Shown: one piece after another, positions 12,901-25,200 of the stretch
How positions within the stretch are numbered: position 1 is the first letter of the stretch
Layout of the letters: every line of letters starts with the position of its first letter
DNA from: Nematostella vectensis
Lineage: Eukaryota; Cnidaria; Anthozoa; Actiniaria; Edwardsiidae
DNA length: 64,000 nucleotides
Reading direction: 5' to 3'
Assembly: GCF_932526225.1 (NCBI RefSeq)
Contig: NC_064036.1
Location: forward strand, 4,837,501-4,901,500
Position numbers and translations under genes: made by a program
The notes under the pieces: generated by a model
What the model was told of the DNA's origin: nothing
Database searches by the model: none
The model's input: only the letters and a program-made list of their open reading frames with translations

Positions 12901-15582
12901 CGCTTAGTGATAAGTGGTAGCAGTAGAATGCAAGTAGGTGGCGTAAGGAGCCCCATTGGAACACAGTTTAGGGAGGGGAGGGGGGTGGGCGTGGCAAAGA
13001 TGGCTAAGAGGATGCGCATAAAAAAGTTGCGACTATTCATCCGCAAATTGTTTCACGGTGGAGGTGACAGGGGGTGGAGGCTGAAGTATATTCAGCGCAC
13101 AGAAGCTAGTTCGTCTAACATGTAGTTCTCTTTGTGACTTAGATGTCTAACGTGGATGAGCGTGTCCCGGAGCGTATGTTCAAGATCGTGCTGGCTGGCG
13201 ACGCCGCGGTCGGCAAGTCGAGCTTCATCCTCAGACTCTGTCGTAACAGATTCCACAGCGCTCTCAACTCGACCCTAGGTAAATAGTCACTATGCACCTA
13301 TCATTAGTAGTATCATTTGTATACACTATTACATAGCAGATGGTCGCTCAAAACTACAATCTTACCCGCGAATTTATGCAAGCTGCCAAATGTCAGAGAA
13401 ATCTGAAACAGTTGAGTGTTAAAAGGACCAGGGGAACGCGCTCTCTCACCCCTCCCCCCACCGAATTTATGCAAGCTACCAAATGTCAGAGAAATCTGAA
13501 ACAGTTGAGTGTTAAAAGGACCAGGGGGACGCGCTCTCTCACCCCTCCCCCCACCCAATTTATGCAAGCTGCCAAATGTCACGGAAATCTGAAATGGTTA
13601 AAGCAACGGACGACGTGTTTCTGCTGGCGTGTGTGGCTCGACTTCATCAATAAGCCAACGGTAGTAAGGCGATTTGTTTTATCGCTCAAAGCTTCTTTCT
13701 ATTGACAGGGGTCGACTTCCAAATGAAGACCCTGGTGGTCGACGGGAAGACATACGCATTACAGCTGTGGGATACCGCTGGTCAAGAAAGGTAAGTAACA
13801 CGCTCTTTTGGAAGCAAAGTACTTTCATTGGCACTCCTAACTAGAGTACTTTCACTGATCCCAGAGTCGTCTAGGTAATATTACTTCCAGCACATACAGG
13901 TTCTCCCCCAAAAACAAACTAGCGAACTGTTTGCTGGCAATGAAAATGAAAACAGCTTCCAGCTGACATTTGAAAATTACGCAGACTATGAGGCTGGTAC
14001 TGTTCCTTCAAAAAATCATTATCTCAATCTCTCTTTCTCTCTCGCGCCAGGTTTCGAAGCATCGCTAAGTCGTACTTCCGTAAGGCCGATGGCGTTTTAC
14101 TACTCTATGATGTCACATGTGAGACGTCATTCTTGGACGTGAGGGACTGGGTCGAGGCAATCGAGGTTAGTAAACGTCATCCGTGAAATAAAAAAAATCG
14201 TCGTACAGATCTTGCTATATTATGTCCTCTTTCTGTGCCCCTAACTTTTGTTTTGTCACGTGACAGGAAAGCTGTAGTAAGCCAGTACCCATCATGCTGT
14301 GTGGCAACAAGATTGATATTCGCCAGTCGGCTGCCGCCGAGAACAAGACGGTGATCACTGCTGAGAGCGGCTCAAGACTAGCAAAGGTATGTCAGCGGTG
14401 TCACAACACTGCTACGCTCAACATTCATAGTTTTATGTGTTCAGGTTCTGTCATGGTTACGTTAGAAACAAGTGTCAGCGGTAAAAGTGACCCTTGTCTC
14501 TAATACTGTTCAGGTCACGTGGTCTATCGGGTAATGAAGAAAATTTCGAAAACTGGGGCCGGTTGCACAAAGCCTGGTTAAGTATTATCCTCCGGTTAAA
14601 TCCTTATCCAGCGGATAAAAGTTATCCAAGTGGCGTGATTCGGTTGCACAAAGCCCGAATAAAAGTTATCCAGCGGTTAAAGTTATCCGGATGATAAAGG
14701 TCGGATAAAATTTATGTTTTTTCGGCCTCTTCAAGAATGGTGGTGCATTCAGCGGCCGTAAAAATCGCGTTTCTGTTGAGTGGTTTACTTTCGTCCTCCA
14801 TTTTTGATACAAATATCACTTAGCAACGCGAAGCTATTTGAGTGCAACTATCCGCTGGATAGGGATTATATCCGGCGGTTAGCGCCTATCCGGTGGAAAA
14901 CTTATCCAGGCTTTGTGCAACCGGCCCTTGGACTATACGATATCTTATATGTAACGGTTATTTTATTTTACTTTCTTTCCCTGGCAAAAATACCGTAAAT
15001 AAAGCAATATTTAAAGATGCACTTTCATTTTTTCAGAGGCACATCGGAAAATCCAGGTTCAACTGTAGCTTATGAACGTCTTTTTTTTATTCTTTTGTTT
15101 AGGAGCACGGCGCACTGTTCATTGAAACAAGCTCGAAGGAGAACAAAAACATCGCCGAAGCTTGTATCGAATTAGCAAGGTAATCTCTCATTTATGAACA
15201 TTTGCGGATTGAAACGAAAATTCCGTTAACCCCGAACAAAGCCTTCACTCACCGCTGAAATTAATGAGTTTCGAACTTGGAAATAATCTAGAACAATAGG
15301 CGAAAAAAGCGTAGTACCCATTCCCCCAACTGGAAGCCACGCCCCTCCCCCAATAACTCTTCCTTAAGCACTTAGAAGCAAAAAAAGAACGAAGTTGCAC
15401 ACCCCAATTTTCTTACATTTCTTCCCGCAATTGTTTTCACATTGGTAAAACTAGCTCATTGGTGATATGTCCCGTACAGGATGTTACGCGATGTAGAGGA
15501 TATCGAGGTAAAGCAGAACAACGGCATGAAATTGACAGATAACGACATCAAGAAAAAGAAGACAAACTGCTGCTCAACGTGA
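948..15582 (+). CDS. RASEF: RASEF-type large Rab GTPase, 3' part (5' end outside window)
   Basis: Exons read: 948-1063, 1886-1954, 2081-2135, 2433-2548, 2952-3171, 3777-4862, 5051-5686, 6389-6483, 6643-6676, 6785-6823, 7455-7555, 9260-9359, 9752-10513, 11871-11933, 12672-12881, 13143-13278, 13709-13790, 14051-14165, 14267-14386, 15103-15179, 15480-15582. All phases close, giving 1444 residues plus stop. The first exons encode a coiled coil ending in [14 protein letters not shown], a motif typical of RASEF. Three large exons encode Ser/Glu/Lys-rich, probably disordered sequence. An acidic stretch ([15 protein letters not shown]) precedes the Rab domain, which shows GDAAVGKSS (P-loop), STLGVDF (switch I), WDTAGQER (switch II), NKID and ETSSK, and a C-terminal CCST suited to geranylgeranylation. 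Family role: membrane-trafficking GTPase; human RASEF (about 740 residues) also has N-terminal EF hands, which would lie left of position 1. The protein is roughly twice the human length because of the middle region. Confidence 0.9.
5831..5983. mobile_element. Short inverted-repeat element
   Basis: GCGAATCTAGGGGG at the left is mirrored by CCTAGATTCGCCCC at the right, around a C-rich/A-rich core with a run of 13 C near 5866-5878. About 150 bp, non-coding, in the same RASEF intron as the 6055 element. Confidence 0.55.
6055..6327. mobile_element. MITE with about 60-bp terminal inverted repeats
   Basis: Left arm starts ATTTCAAAAAACGTTGTCAG and contains GGCAAATGGCAGTTCTAGA; the right arm (about 6265-6327) is its reverse complement with a few mismatches and a short insertion. 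Length about 273 bp, no coding sequence, in the RASEF intron 5687-6388. Confidence 0.75.
6883..7279. mobile_element. hAT-like MITE with about 80-bp TIRs and 8-bp target duplication
   Basis: Terminal arms read (C)ACGGKAATTAGGATACTTT and continue almost perfectly to the ATTCAGCGAATT region for about 80 bases. The element is flanked by GGTCTACT at 6875-6882 and 7280-7287. No coding sequence. An 8-bp target duplication is typical of hAT-superfamily transposition. Confidence 0.85.
7577..8100 (+). repeat. Minisatellite, GATGGTGGCGATAGTGTTGGT family
   Basis: Direct repeats built from GATAGTGTTGGTATGTTGAC and GATGATGGTGGC modules, with higher-order copies about 120 bp long (7740-7860 and 7806-7930 are near identical). 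It lies in the RASEF intron 7556-9259. Open frames through it are a by-product of the repeat period. Confidence 0.85.
8150..8360 (+). repeat. 21-bp minisatellite (GCCCCTGATGGTGGTATTGGA)
   Basis: About nine copies of a 21-bp unit, slightly degenerate at both ends. As 21 is a multiple of three it creates a spurious Gly-Ala-Pro-Asp repeat frame, inside an intron. Confidence 0.85.
8362..9138 (+). repeat. 54-bp tandem array, about 15 copies
   Basis: Unit begins GGTACCCCTTGATGGTGGTG and ends with GATGTGCCCTGTTGAT. GGTACC (a KpnI site) recurs every 54 bases from 8362 to 9118. Copies differ by single bases, suggesting ongoing homogenisation. Confidence 0.95.
11966..12398 (+). repeat. 35-bp tandem array with a hairpin in every unit
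   Basis: About 12 copies of AACACAGTGCAGTAATGAAC plus TCTTCACTGTGCGCT. Each junction contains CACTGTG-CGCTAA-CACAGTG, a 7-bp stem with a 6-base loop. Copies are nearly identical. In the RASEF intron 11934-12671. Confidence 0.95.
13370..13600 (+). repeat. 92-bp direct repeat, about 2.5 copies
   Basis: GAATTTATGCAAGCTRCCAA starts each copy and ACGCGCTCTCTCACCCCTCC comes near the end. Lies in the intron between the first two Rab-domain exons; open frames across it are repeat artefacts. Confidence 0.85.
14555..14927. mobile_element. MITE with GGGCCGGTTGCACAAAGCC ends
   Basis: Left end GGGCCGGTTGCACAAAGCC is the exact inverse of the right end. Internal sequence is rich in TTATCC/GGATAA motifs and has an internal partial copy of the terminus at about 14641. 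About 370 bp, in the RASEF intron 14387-15102. No clear target duplication seen. Confidence 0.8.
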
Positions 15583-17451
15583 TATCCGTCAACACGTGAA
15601 CAGAATGATATCAAATTTTTTAATAGTTACACATTCATGCACTCATTCATGCATATAATAGGTGTCAAACATCTTTTGAAACTTTGAATGACAAGGAAAT
15701 AACCGTATCGTTATCACAACTGAGGCATTTTACCTTATCTAGATCAATAATAAGAGTCGTAAAAGACGTTAAAATAATGGGAAATTCCTTGTCGTTGCAA
15801 ACAAGTTTTGGACTTCAGTGCAAACATGGCAATTCAGCAGTCAATCAATATATGTGGGTGTGGCAATGAGTGGCATGGCTTTAACACTTGCATTTGATAG
15901 GCTAAGAAAATCCAACATAATCAAACATCCATCTTGGGTATCTTCATTGATACCAATAGCAGCTGTTTAGCACCCGGGGCCGGGTAGAAAGCACGCTAAC
16001 GCTAACCCAGGGATAAAAGCCCTTTTTATCCAATCAAAAGTCGAGATAGCCGTTTTTATCCCTGGGTAGTGCTAACCTGCTTTCTAGGAACCGGCCCCTG
16101 CCCTCTTAGGCCACAGATTGATGGACTGAGAGCTGGTTCTCAGGAATTGCTAGGTCTGCACTTCCTTCTCTACACTGGCGAAGACATTATGCTAAAAGCC
16201 ATTTTAAGTGCTACAGCTTTGATACAAACACTTTTGATTCAAATAGGACAGTCTGCGCCCAGTCCATTTTGACACATCTCAATTCTAATTAATTGGAGGC
16301 TTTAAATTTTGTTGCTGTGGTTGCCAGGAGCTAGAGCTTCAGGAGTCTCACACAATGAACTTATGCTGCTCCCATGTAAGCAGTGTAAGCAAGCTCAGGA
16401 CTGGTACTCAGGATAATTTGTTTTATGGTGTTACTGCTTTCTTAGTTTGTGGATTTTTAACATTTTAATCCTTACATCTGATCTGGGTCTTTTTATCTTT
16501 ATTCAACATCTTTGTAATGTAAATTTTAGAAAAGACAATTTTTTTAAATTGTAGAGATGAACATTTTTTAGAAATTTCAAAATATGCCTATTCATTGTAG
16601 AACCCATATATAAGTTAACATGTAAGAGAGAGTAGCTGTTAAGATTTTATGCAAAACATCTATATAAAGTATGGGATTATTTATTTCTAAAATGTTAAAA
16701 AGTTTATTTACAGTGAAAACATAGTACAGTGCATAACATATATTCAACTGTATGAAGTAAACAAATAACAATAATTTATACAATAAATATAAATTTGGCA
16801 ATAATATTATACCATGTTTGGTTGACTCCATGCATTGTTTTCAATCTATCTATGCTATCTATGCCATATGGCTAAATCAACTGTATGAAATAATGGGGGG
16901 CATTAGAGTGGCATTCAAAATCCCATGCACTAAAATGTAATTGTTATAGTGTAATAGCCAAGCCAGAACAAAAGAGAACAATTACATTACAGTGTATTAG
17001 AACTTGATAAACAAGTAGTATTTCACAGGCTTTTGAAAACCACTCTTAAGTGTAAATGATGGAACAATTGTGAATGTTTCCAGCAGATAAACTTGAAGGG
17101 GTGGCCTTTGTTTGTGGTTGGCATGAAAAAATAGAGAAAGATATTGCTTTTTCACCCCTCCCACATTTACCTACTCCTGACACATTCTGCTGCTTTATAA
17201 TTATTCACTTATCTTACAAAAGCATTATGATTTAGTGTTAATATGCCATTCCAGCTAAAACACATGCGCACAGCATGTGGTTACTCTGGTAGATTTGTCA
17301 AACAAACGTTACAAATGTGTGTGCCGCATCTGGTTGTTGTGGCCTCAGCATTTCTGAATGAAAAGGAGTTAATTGATTTATAGCTGGAATCGCCTATTCA
17401 TTGTCTTTCTCATAGTGAACAAGTGTTTGTATAGACTAGTGGGGCCTAGAA
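15583..17451. other. RASEF-DCPS convergent intergenic region
   Basis: No gene recognised. Both neighbours end into it, so it holds the two 3' UTRs. Contains a small inverted-repeat element at 15976-16098 and otherwise AT-rich sequence. Confidence 0.5.
15976..16098. mobile_element. Short MITE with GGGGCCGG ends
   Basis: GGGGCCGGGTAGAAAGC...CCCAGGGATAAAA on the left is matched inversely by TTTTATCCCTGGG...GCTTTCTAGGAACCGGCCCC on the right. Termini resemble those at 14555-14927 only in GGGGCCGG. Confidence 0.7.
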
Positions 17452-18995
17452 TCACACATTTCCTGCTTGCTTGAACTCTTGATATAATTTATCATGCTCC
17501 CTCAGTATACAAGGAAGTGTCTTCTTCTGGTAATAGCCACTATCAATGGTACTGATATTGTCAATAATGTCACTAAGGAGATGAGCCTTCCCCGAGCCTA
17601 AGCCTGGGGCATCAAACTTCAGATGAGTGAAGTGCACATGGAAATGATAGTAGGAAGGCTGGTAATGTACATAGATGCGAAGCTGAGAGTGTGGAACATT
17701 GTACTTGGTCCTGATAGCATCCTGAAAAAAATGAGAAAAAAAAACAGTTAATTGCACGACAACTCAAATTAATCTGAAAAAAAAGCTACAATTACTGTTC
17801 AGTAATATAACTTCCCTGCAGCAACTACAACAGTGCAAACAGCAACTATTGTACTGTAAGTTCTTACCCTTCCCTTGTTAAGTATGTTTTTCAGAAGGGG
17901 TATATGTTCTTCATTTAAGTCCCGCAGTGACTTGATTCCCCGCTTGTGGCAGATGGCAATTAGATACAGGTTCTCCACCTGTTGCTGATCCCACTTCATG
18001 TCTGGCAGCAGTACAAAACCTGTCTCAGGATCACCATCCTCAAACACTACCCTCTCGGTCTCAGCCTTCTTCTCGAGGATGTTATAAACCCACTGAATTT
18101 AAAACAGCAATGTAAGAATTCATGAGACACCATTGAGTATTTTTTCTCTATTTTCACCACAGGAAGCAAAACAAGCAGTAGACAACCCTATGTAAAAGTA
18201 GAGAAATACACTATCATTTATAAGTTTATAATGATAGAAAGAAATAAAAAAAACTTAAAGAGCGTAAAATTCAATTATCTGACTTTTTTGTAATTGTAAA
18301 TTTTCCTTTTGTAGTACTGTACCTTCTAAAAATAGTAACCATATCAAAATTAAACACCATGTACACAAATTTAAGAGTGGAATGTTTTTACCTGTATACT
18401 AAATTTCTGAGCCTCAAAAAAGGGTAGGGTTATGGTTTTATAGAGTTCTGGAGACTCATAAACAAAGAAAACATCCTGACTTGTGTACTTGGCAATGTGC
18501 TGTGCTGTTGCAGGGTAAATAACTGTTGTCTTTATAGTATTTGCTGTAGGTGCTGGATAGCCAATGTACTGCCCATACACGTCATTACGCATATCTACTG
18601 AGAGTTTGGTGTCCTTGGACAAGACAATGGGGAGATTCCTAGCAGAGAATGGTGTTTTCTCCAAAAGAACCACGGCATCATCATCACAGGACTGAAACTT
18701 CCCTGTAAACATAAAGTGTCATCATGTAAGAGGCATTATACCATGTGATTGGGGTTAGGGTTATGATGATCTATGCGTCATGTTTAGAACAACATTTTAT
18801 ACGCATGTGCCGCGACACGAGAAAATGATTATTATATATACATTATTACTAACCATGAACACACACAGATTTTCCTTGTACGTTCTCAGACAGTACTTTG
18901 ATAACCTCAAACTTATCAAAGTTTTCTAGACCGTCTCCTTGCCCTGTAAGACGCGGTTTTTTGGCTGCGCAAATTTGGTCACCATCGTCCGCCAT
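17452..18995 (-). CDS. DCPS: Scavenger mRNA-decapping enzyme DcpS
   Basis: Four exons on the minus strand: 18854-18995, 18392-18702, 17868-18092, 17452-17721, phases closing to 315 residues (human DCPS 337). The enzyme hydrolyses the residual m7GpppN cap left after 3'-5' mRNA decay, in nucleus and cytoplasm, and is a HIT-superfamily pyrophosphatase. The last exon carries [16 protein letters not shown] with the HxHxH motif at residues 252, 254 and 256; the middle histidine is the nucleophile in the family. The N-terminal part (exons 1-2) matches the domain-swapped half of DcpS. The start was taken at MADDGDQ because it is the first methionine of the exon and the reading matches family length. 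A basic KKPR near residue 12 fits a nuclear signal. No oddities seen. Confidence 0.93.
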
Positions 18996-20458
18996 GTCGG
19001 AATCGCTGTAGCTCCCAGTCCTTCCGCTGTTCGTCTGACGTGCACAGGGTACCCGACAGTACTATCAGTACCCATCCCAAAATACGCTAACTCCCAATGT
19101 TACTAACAAGCAAAACTCCTTATTATTAACTCAAGCGTGCTTTGTGTGAGGCTCTGGAACCAAGGTATTTTCACATAGGCTCTCATTAAATCTAAATGTA
19201 GCAACCTCCCCTAGCCCAAGTATTAGGCGATTTTATTTTTCAAAAGTTGGTCCGAGTATATACTTCAACGGGAATGATAAAAGGGCTAGACCCCCCCCCA
19301 GGAGTGGACAGTCTTTCTCAGGGTGCTTGTTAACAAAACAGACCTTCATCTCACTTTTATTTCCACTCATTTAATTATTATTATTTTTTTTTTTTTGCAT
19401 ATATGCAGTAAATTTATGGTATCTGCTATGGTAGATATTGTATAGCCTGCGTAGCTGCTCAAGGGAGAGGGACAGGGGGAGAGGGGACCTCTCCTTGAGC
19501 CGCTACGCAGGCTAGATATTGTAGAACAAAATAATTGGATTCATAATTTATTGTAAAACACAATTGCACATCAACACAATTGTCACTAATTACAAGAATG
19601 CCCTCTGCACAACTCTCAACATTACGTACTGATACCGACCAGAATCGTTTCTTATAAAATGAACAGAAAGCTACTTGCAAAATAAAGCAGCCCCAATTGA
19701 GGTATCAAAATTATAGATTCTAAAGTGTATAATACAATTTTCAGGGAGAGGACATCTATCATCATCGTGTGGTTAGAATAGCCATTATAAGGCACATCAC
19801 AAGATGCCAGGGAAACATACAAATTAAACAATCATTTGATGTCTGATGGAGAAGTAATCCAGTTGAGTTGTTTAATTTTTTTTTCTAGAATTTTGCAAAG
19901 CCTTTAGACAAAGATTGCTTGTTCAACATTTTCTAGAGATTCATTACTCATTTTCTTTACTTTTATTGTGTGTGTGTGCGGTGGTGGTGGGAGGGGGGTA
20001 TTTTTTATCAGCCTATCAGATATCAAATGGTTGGTTCCTTACAAAAATGTTTTGATTGATTAAAAGAATAATCCAATTTATCTAAAAAAATAATTTCAAA
20101 AAGAAAAAAAACAGGAAGATATAAAAAAACGTGGACAACAATCTATTTTAGTAGACTAGCAAGAAAATGTACTTTTATTTGATTATGAACCATTTTTTTC
20201 ACCTCTTTCAAGCAGAAAAAAAACAGCCTGAGGCAAGTATATCAACCCAGTCCCATATGGCTTTACCATTCAAGATACACCATATTGCACAATATCATTA
20301 TCTACAATCTATGTAGATTATCTCAATTTAAATCTTATCACAGTTGTAATAATAATAATAATAATAATTAATTAATTGTTATTCACAATGGGAAAGTGTT
20401 CACTTTGTTATGTATGTAAGAGTCTGTGGTAGTTAATGTATGGAAATTCTAGATGACG
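18996..20458. other. Intergenic region between DCPS 5' end and ARF6-type gene 3' end
   Basis: No gene recognised. Contains the DCPS promoter just above 18996, a foldback element at 19443-19514, poly-T/poly-A runs and an AAT microsatellite near 20348. A minus-strand AATAAA near 20174 is a possible poly(A) signal for the ARF6-type gene. Confidence 0.45.
19443..19514. mobile_element. Foldback element, TAGCCTGC family (copy 1)
   Basis: 72-bp near-perfect hairpin: TAGCCTGCGTAGCTGCTCAA paired with TTGAGCCGCTACGCAGGCTA. Flanked by AGATATTGTA on both sides, a 9-10-bp direct repeat consistent with a target duplication. Confidence 0.85.
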
Positions 20459-22215
20459 CTAGGTCTTGAAGTTGGTACTAAGCCATTTTAGGCCATCATA
20501 AAGTCCATCCCCTGTTGTAGCACATGATGGCTGCACATACCAATTTCTATCTCTTATTCTCGTGAGACCCATCTTTTCTTGAATTTCATGAGGCTTCATG
20601 GCTGGAAAAAATAATATTACAATCAGATACCATCAAGGTTCCAGCTCTTCAACTTGTTAATAGTATCCATGTTTGGTTTTAACAAAACACATCTAAAAGT
20701 ACTTAACAACACCTAACAGCTCATATGCATTAAATTTTGAGCAGCTAATGTAAATAGACCATGCTAATTTGAATGTTTTTCCCTTCAGAGCTCATAATAA
20801 AGAGTTCTGTAGCAACAATCAGTATTACGGGTCAATAGAACAAGATGGCATATTTTGAACCCAAACAAATCCAATCACTGCCATAAGATAACACTATTTA
20901 AAAGTAAGAATCTGTATACATATATGGAAACTTCTAATATTCACAAACATGGACATGTTATACATCATGTTCGTTCTTCAATGTGACAACCCACCCACCA
21001 GCTATAAAATCATTTTTTAAACATGAAACATTGAGTGCAGTTTGTAAATGGGGTGCTTGTCTCTGTATGAGGTATCTTTAATGGAGTTATCACCTACCAT
21101 CTGGTAAATCCTGCTTGTTTGCAAATATCAATATGATAACATCTTTCATTTCTCTATCATTGATTATGCGCTGTAGTTCTTTCCTAGCCTCGTCAATCCT
21201 ATCGCGATCCGCACAATCAACCACAAATATAAGCCCTTGACTGCCTGCAAAGTAATGCCTCCAAAGGGGTCTTATTTTATCTTGTCCGCCTACATCCTGT
21301 GAAAATAAAAATAAATGAATATGTATAACATTACAGTTTTTTTTTACAAAATCCTTGTCTTGCTTGGGAATAGCAATTTATAGGGTATGGTAAAAGACAT
21401 GTGACTTTAAACTCTGAACCAATTTGACAAGCAATCCTTAAATATCAAATAATAAGCAATAGGTTAAGGGCTACAAAGAATCAAAGATCTAGATGCGGGT
21501 ACTATCTTACGGGCAGACTTAATTCAAAATCTAGGGATCAAAGAGCTTCTTTTTTAACTGCATAGTTAAGAATGCGATAAACCATTAAAAGAATTTGAAC
21601 TAAGACACACATAGGGTTTAGCAATTTGTCTTTTTTGTAAGCATTTCTTTAAATAAGTCCTGTACTTACCCAAACATTAAATTTAACTTTTTGAAAAGTG
21701 ACTGTTTCAACATTGAATCCTACGGTAGGTATAGTTGTGACAGACTGCCCTAATTTTAATTTATAAAGTATAGCTGAATATAGAGTTAAGGATCATGCAA
21801 ATAAAATGCCACATAAAATATGAAGGTAATGTCAAATAGTAGCGAGTACATGTACAATTTAAGAATAATCCAGTAAGCTGAATACAACAAATGAATTTGA
21901 ATACAGAGCTGATTAACTTTCATTATCAAGGAGAAATGTAAATTTATTTTCTCAGATACAGTGGTAGCTTTGGGGAGAATACATAAACAGAGCAAAATTT
22001 GGGGGAACAGATGGTGAAATTAAAAAAAATACATTGCAATAAAAAACATGGCTCAAACTGTGCCTGTGACAAGTTTTAAGAGGGGGAGAGAAGACAACTT
22101 GAACAAGTATCTATGTGAATATTCAAAGGATACTCGTCTTTCCAGCTGCGTCAAGCCCTAACATCAGAATCCGCATCTCCTTGTTTCCAAATATCTTTGA
22201 TAAAAGTTTACCCAT
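20459..22215 (-). CDS. ARF6: ARF6-type small GTPase (copy A)
   Basis: Minus-strand exons 22134-22215, 21670-21773, 21098-21296, 20459-20601 give 175 residues, the exact length of ARF6 and shorter than ARF1-5. Starts [20 protein letters not shown], with Gly2 for N-myristoylation, GLDAAGKT P-loop, [11 protein letters not shown] switch I, WDVGGQDK switch II, NKQD and [11 protein letters not shown]6 cycles between plasma membrane and endosomes and controls endocytic recycling and cortical actin. The first coding intron (21774-22133) has a GTATCCTTT donor and ATCCTTAAC branch site, i.e. U12 type. A TTCTCAG acceptor just upstream of the ATG (about 22237) with a TTTGAG/GTAGGC donor near 23632 suggests a 5' UTR intron. 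Confidence 0.95.
21774..22133 (-). other. U12-type (minor spliceosome) intron of ARF6 copy A
   Basis: Donor GTATCCTTT after AAGACGA and branch-like ATCCTTAAC about 12 bases before a CAG acceptor. The consensus for minor introns is RTATCCTTT and TTCCTTRAY. The intron splits the second threonine codon of GKTT in phase 1. Confidence 0.88.
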
Positions 22216-25200
22216 TTTGTATCATCCCCTCCTTGACCTGAGAATAAAAAAAGCAATTTGAGCTACTTTGAGTCACAATAATTAAAAAACATGAAGTTCT
22301 TGCAATTTGCAGCTAAATTAACTTGATTATCTAAAGGTGGATATGGGATTTGGTTTGGGCCAGATCTTAAAAACATAATGAAATATGACAGATTTATGGT
22401 GTTGCGCTCAACTTTTCATAGACCAAGGGGCATGATTACTTGCAAATACTCTGTCTGACACTAAAACCACAATTTTGTGGCAAGACCTGAGCCCCTGTGG
22501 AAATTTGGAAAACAATCTGTAACATTGAAAAGGATTATAATGGTTACAAACTCAATACCAATTTACACTTGTGAAAATCCTTTATTATGCCTTTAAAATG
22601 ACTACAAACATAGTAGTAGATAAGCAAAACCATGGGGAATGCCTGCCTTTCATCATTCAATAGTTGAGGTACTGAACACACTCAAAAGACAATTTGTGAG
22701 CTAAGTATATCCTCTCAATCAAAACTCTTTAAATCATAAAGTATAACCTTTAAAGTCAAATTAAACTCAGTGGCCATCATTATTACAGATCATAGAAGAA
22801 TTGTGTGAAATACAAAAGCGATCATTGAAAGATCTGATAGCTTTCATGTCACTAGTCTTTGTGATGCTTCATTTCCTCCTTGTGTGATAAGCTATTGTCC
22901 TGTACACAAAAAGTAATAGTATTTTTGTCTTTAATTAAAGCAAGTAATCGGGTAAGTACTTATTGTCCTATAGACGATTGTTTTATCCACCTATCTACTC
23001 ATAACATTTCGACACAATTTCGATAAGCTCCATAGAATTACTTATATCACGCAAACAAATATAGTGTCCTTTTCCAACCGGAACATACATTAGAACACAT
23101 AACTACGAAGACAATTGGAAAAATAGGAAATTGCTGGATTTGACTTGAGGAATAGTATCCAGCATTCGAGTTTGAAGTCCAGTTTATAAAATATGAAAAG
23201 AATATTCTATGATATCAAAATAAGAGCGATGAATAAGAATGCCATAAATTCCTTTTCTCTGATAAAATTCTTCGCCGTGGGCGAAACTTCTTCTGATTAT
23301 AAAGGAAGTACCAAACAAAACCGAGAATTCCTAGATATGTGTAATGCAGGTAATTCCAATGATGCAATCCAACGATAGAAATCTTAAAATATTTAAAAAA
23401 CAAAACAAACCAAAGCAAACCGTCTTGAGAAATAATTCACTAAAATAGATTTCCGAGTGGAAAATTCACGGCTTTGCTGAGCAAGCAATTTGACCAAATA
23501 TTCCTACGACCTGCGGAGAAAGGACACTACTCTACCGGTCATCAATAAATTTTCTCTAGAGCAGTATAACGAATTCAGATGAGATGTGTACGGTTAGCAT
23601 AAATTTCAGTCACTCATCCAGCCTACCTCAAATCCAGATCGCTCCGTTTCAAACGCCGCTACAAGCCTCAGGTTCGGCTTAAATGCCGAGATTATTTGCT
23701 AGACCGATGACCACTTTTTTTATAATGTTTACGTAGTTACAGGTACTGAAATTTGCTTGATTTCTCGCCAAGAAACCAGACTAAAACCCTTGTGTTCTTA
23801 CTCTCTAGGGCGTGCCAATCAAGCCATCATGGCGGCCGTTACGATTAGACCACTCTTTGCCCAGGCTACCGCGTCTTATGCAAATTGTGTTACCGTGGTG
23901 TCACACAACAACAATAAAAAAAACAATGTCACCTTTCCTTCTACTCTAAAACTGAGGCCAGTCAGAGGCATATATTATAGAATGAGAAAGATATTGTATA
24001 CGAATGTGATGTAATTATAAAAAAAGATTATTATTCCTTAAAGTTTTATTCCATGCAATCAGTAAGGTAGTAAGAACAAATAAATAAAAAAGTAAGCGAA
24101 ATTATTGCAAATAACTAAATAATATCCATTTTCTTTAGAACAAAAAAATCGGGAAAGTTCCGGAGTAATCTCGGGTAGTATTCGGTTGACGTCGGGTGAC
24201 TGAGTCAACGAACCCAGAAGTACTCCAGAATCCTTTTCGGCACAAGGCGTGTAATAATGGCGGAACACTTCCCCATAAATGTACAAATATCCAAGGCAAA
24301 ACCCAACAAAAGCAACACATAAAAAGCCTTTAGTGACACAGCACGATAAAAGGATAGTCAAGTAAAGAATCTTTTGACTCAGGGGATATATTAGGGTATT
24401 TTTAGTTGTTAAATTCTTCGTTTCTTTGGCTGGGCGTTAGTTGCTCCAACAGTCATCCGACTTAAAACTGCACAGGTATGACAAATGTTTGGTGCTTTAG
24501 TGGCATCTATTAGTCTTTATATGTTTCCAGAACCGTTTGTTATTCTGTTTCATTAATTCTTTGTCGTTACTCTTTGTTTGAGCTGTGGGTATTTCGATGT
24601 ATTTCTCGGATAATGAAGAAGATGCCATCTCTTCATATGGTCGCGTCGTTTTTTGAACCCCTAAACTTCTCTATAGTAATTTTAAATAATATAGAGCCGT
24701 AGAATTAGTTCATTAGTGCACGGCAGGTCCTTGATAATTATTTCAAGTATAAGTATTGTAAAAAAAGCTAACAAAATCTGAGGTCTGTCCTGTAATTTGG
24801 CAGGGTTATAATGTCGGCCAAAGTGTTGTAATACTTGGGAAATCTGGGTTAAATTACGCTTGCATGTCGCTATTCATCACCACCGGTTTGCGGTTGTAAT
24901 ATGTTTTGCATTTTTGTTTTCATTTTGTTGGCGACACTACTGTGATTGTGTTTCACATATCACACTTGACATTTAAAAAGCAGTTTTCAATTATCCAACA
25001 TCAAATCCCACCTCCAGTTTAAAATCGTTATTTGTGTTAGGGGTAAACATAAATCAATACAGTGTATATTTGGAGGCATGTCTATCTAAATACACTTGCC
25101 TCTTCTCCATATGCCCTGTATAAGAACCCCAAGTTTTGAAACAAGTTCTTAACATTCCATCTAGATCAACTCTGCATTGAGAAACCTGATAATATAAAGT

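Larger units (their letters stand above)
13143..15582 (+). other. RASEF: Rab GTPase domain exons of the RASEF gene
   Basis: Six exons (13143-13278 to 15480-15582) carry the whole GTPase domain, introduced by [19 protein letters not shown]. All five nucleotide-binding motifs are intact, with no substitution in the glutamine of DTAGQ, so GTP hydrolysis should be normal. The first methionine codon directly follows the splice acceptor, so a transcript starting in the preceding intron could in principle make a short Rab-only protein; this is inference. Confidence 0.85.

Noticed and set aside
12735-13046. Minus-strand Ser-rich open frames opposite RASEF
   Set aside because: Antisense shadow of the acidic RASEF exon 12672-12881.
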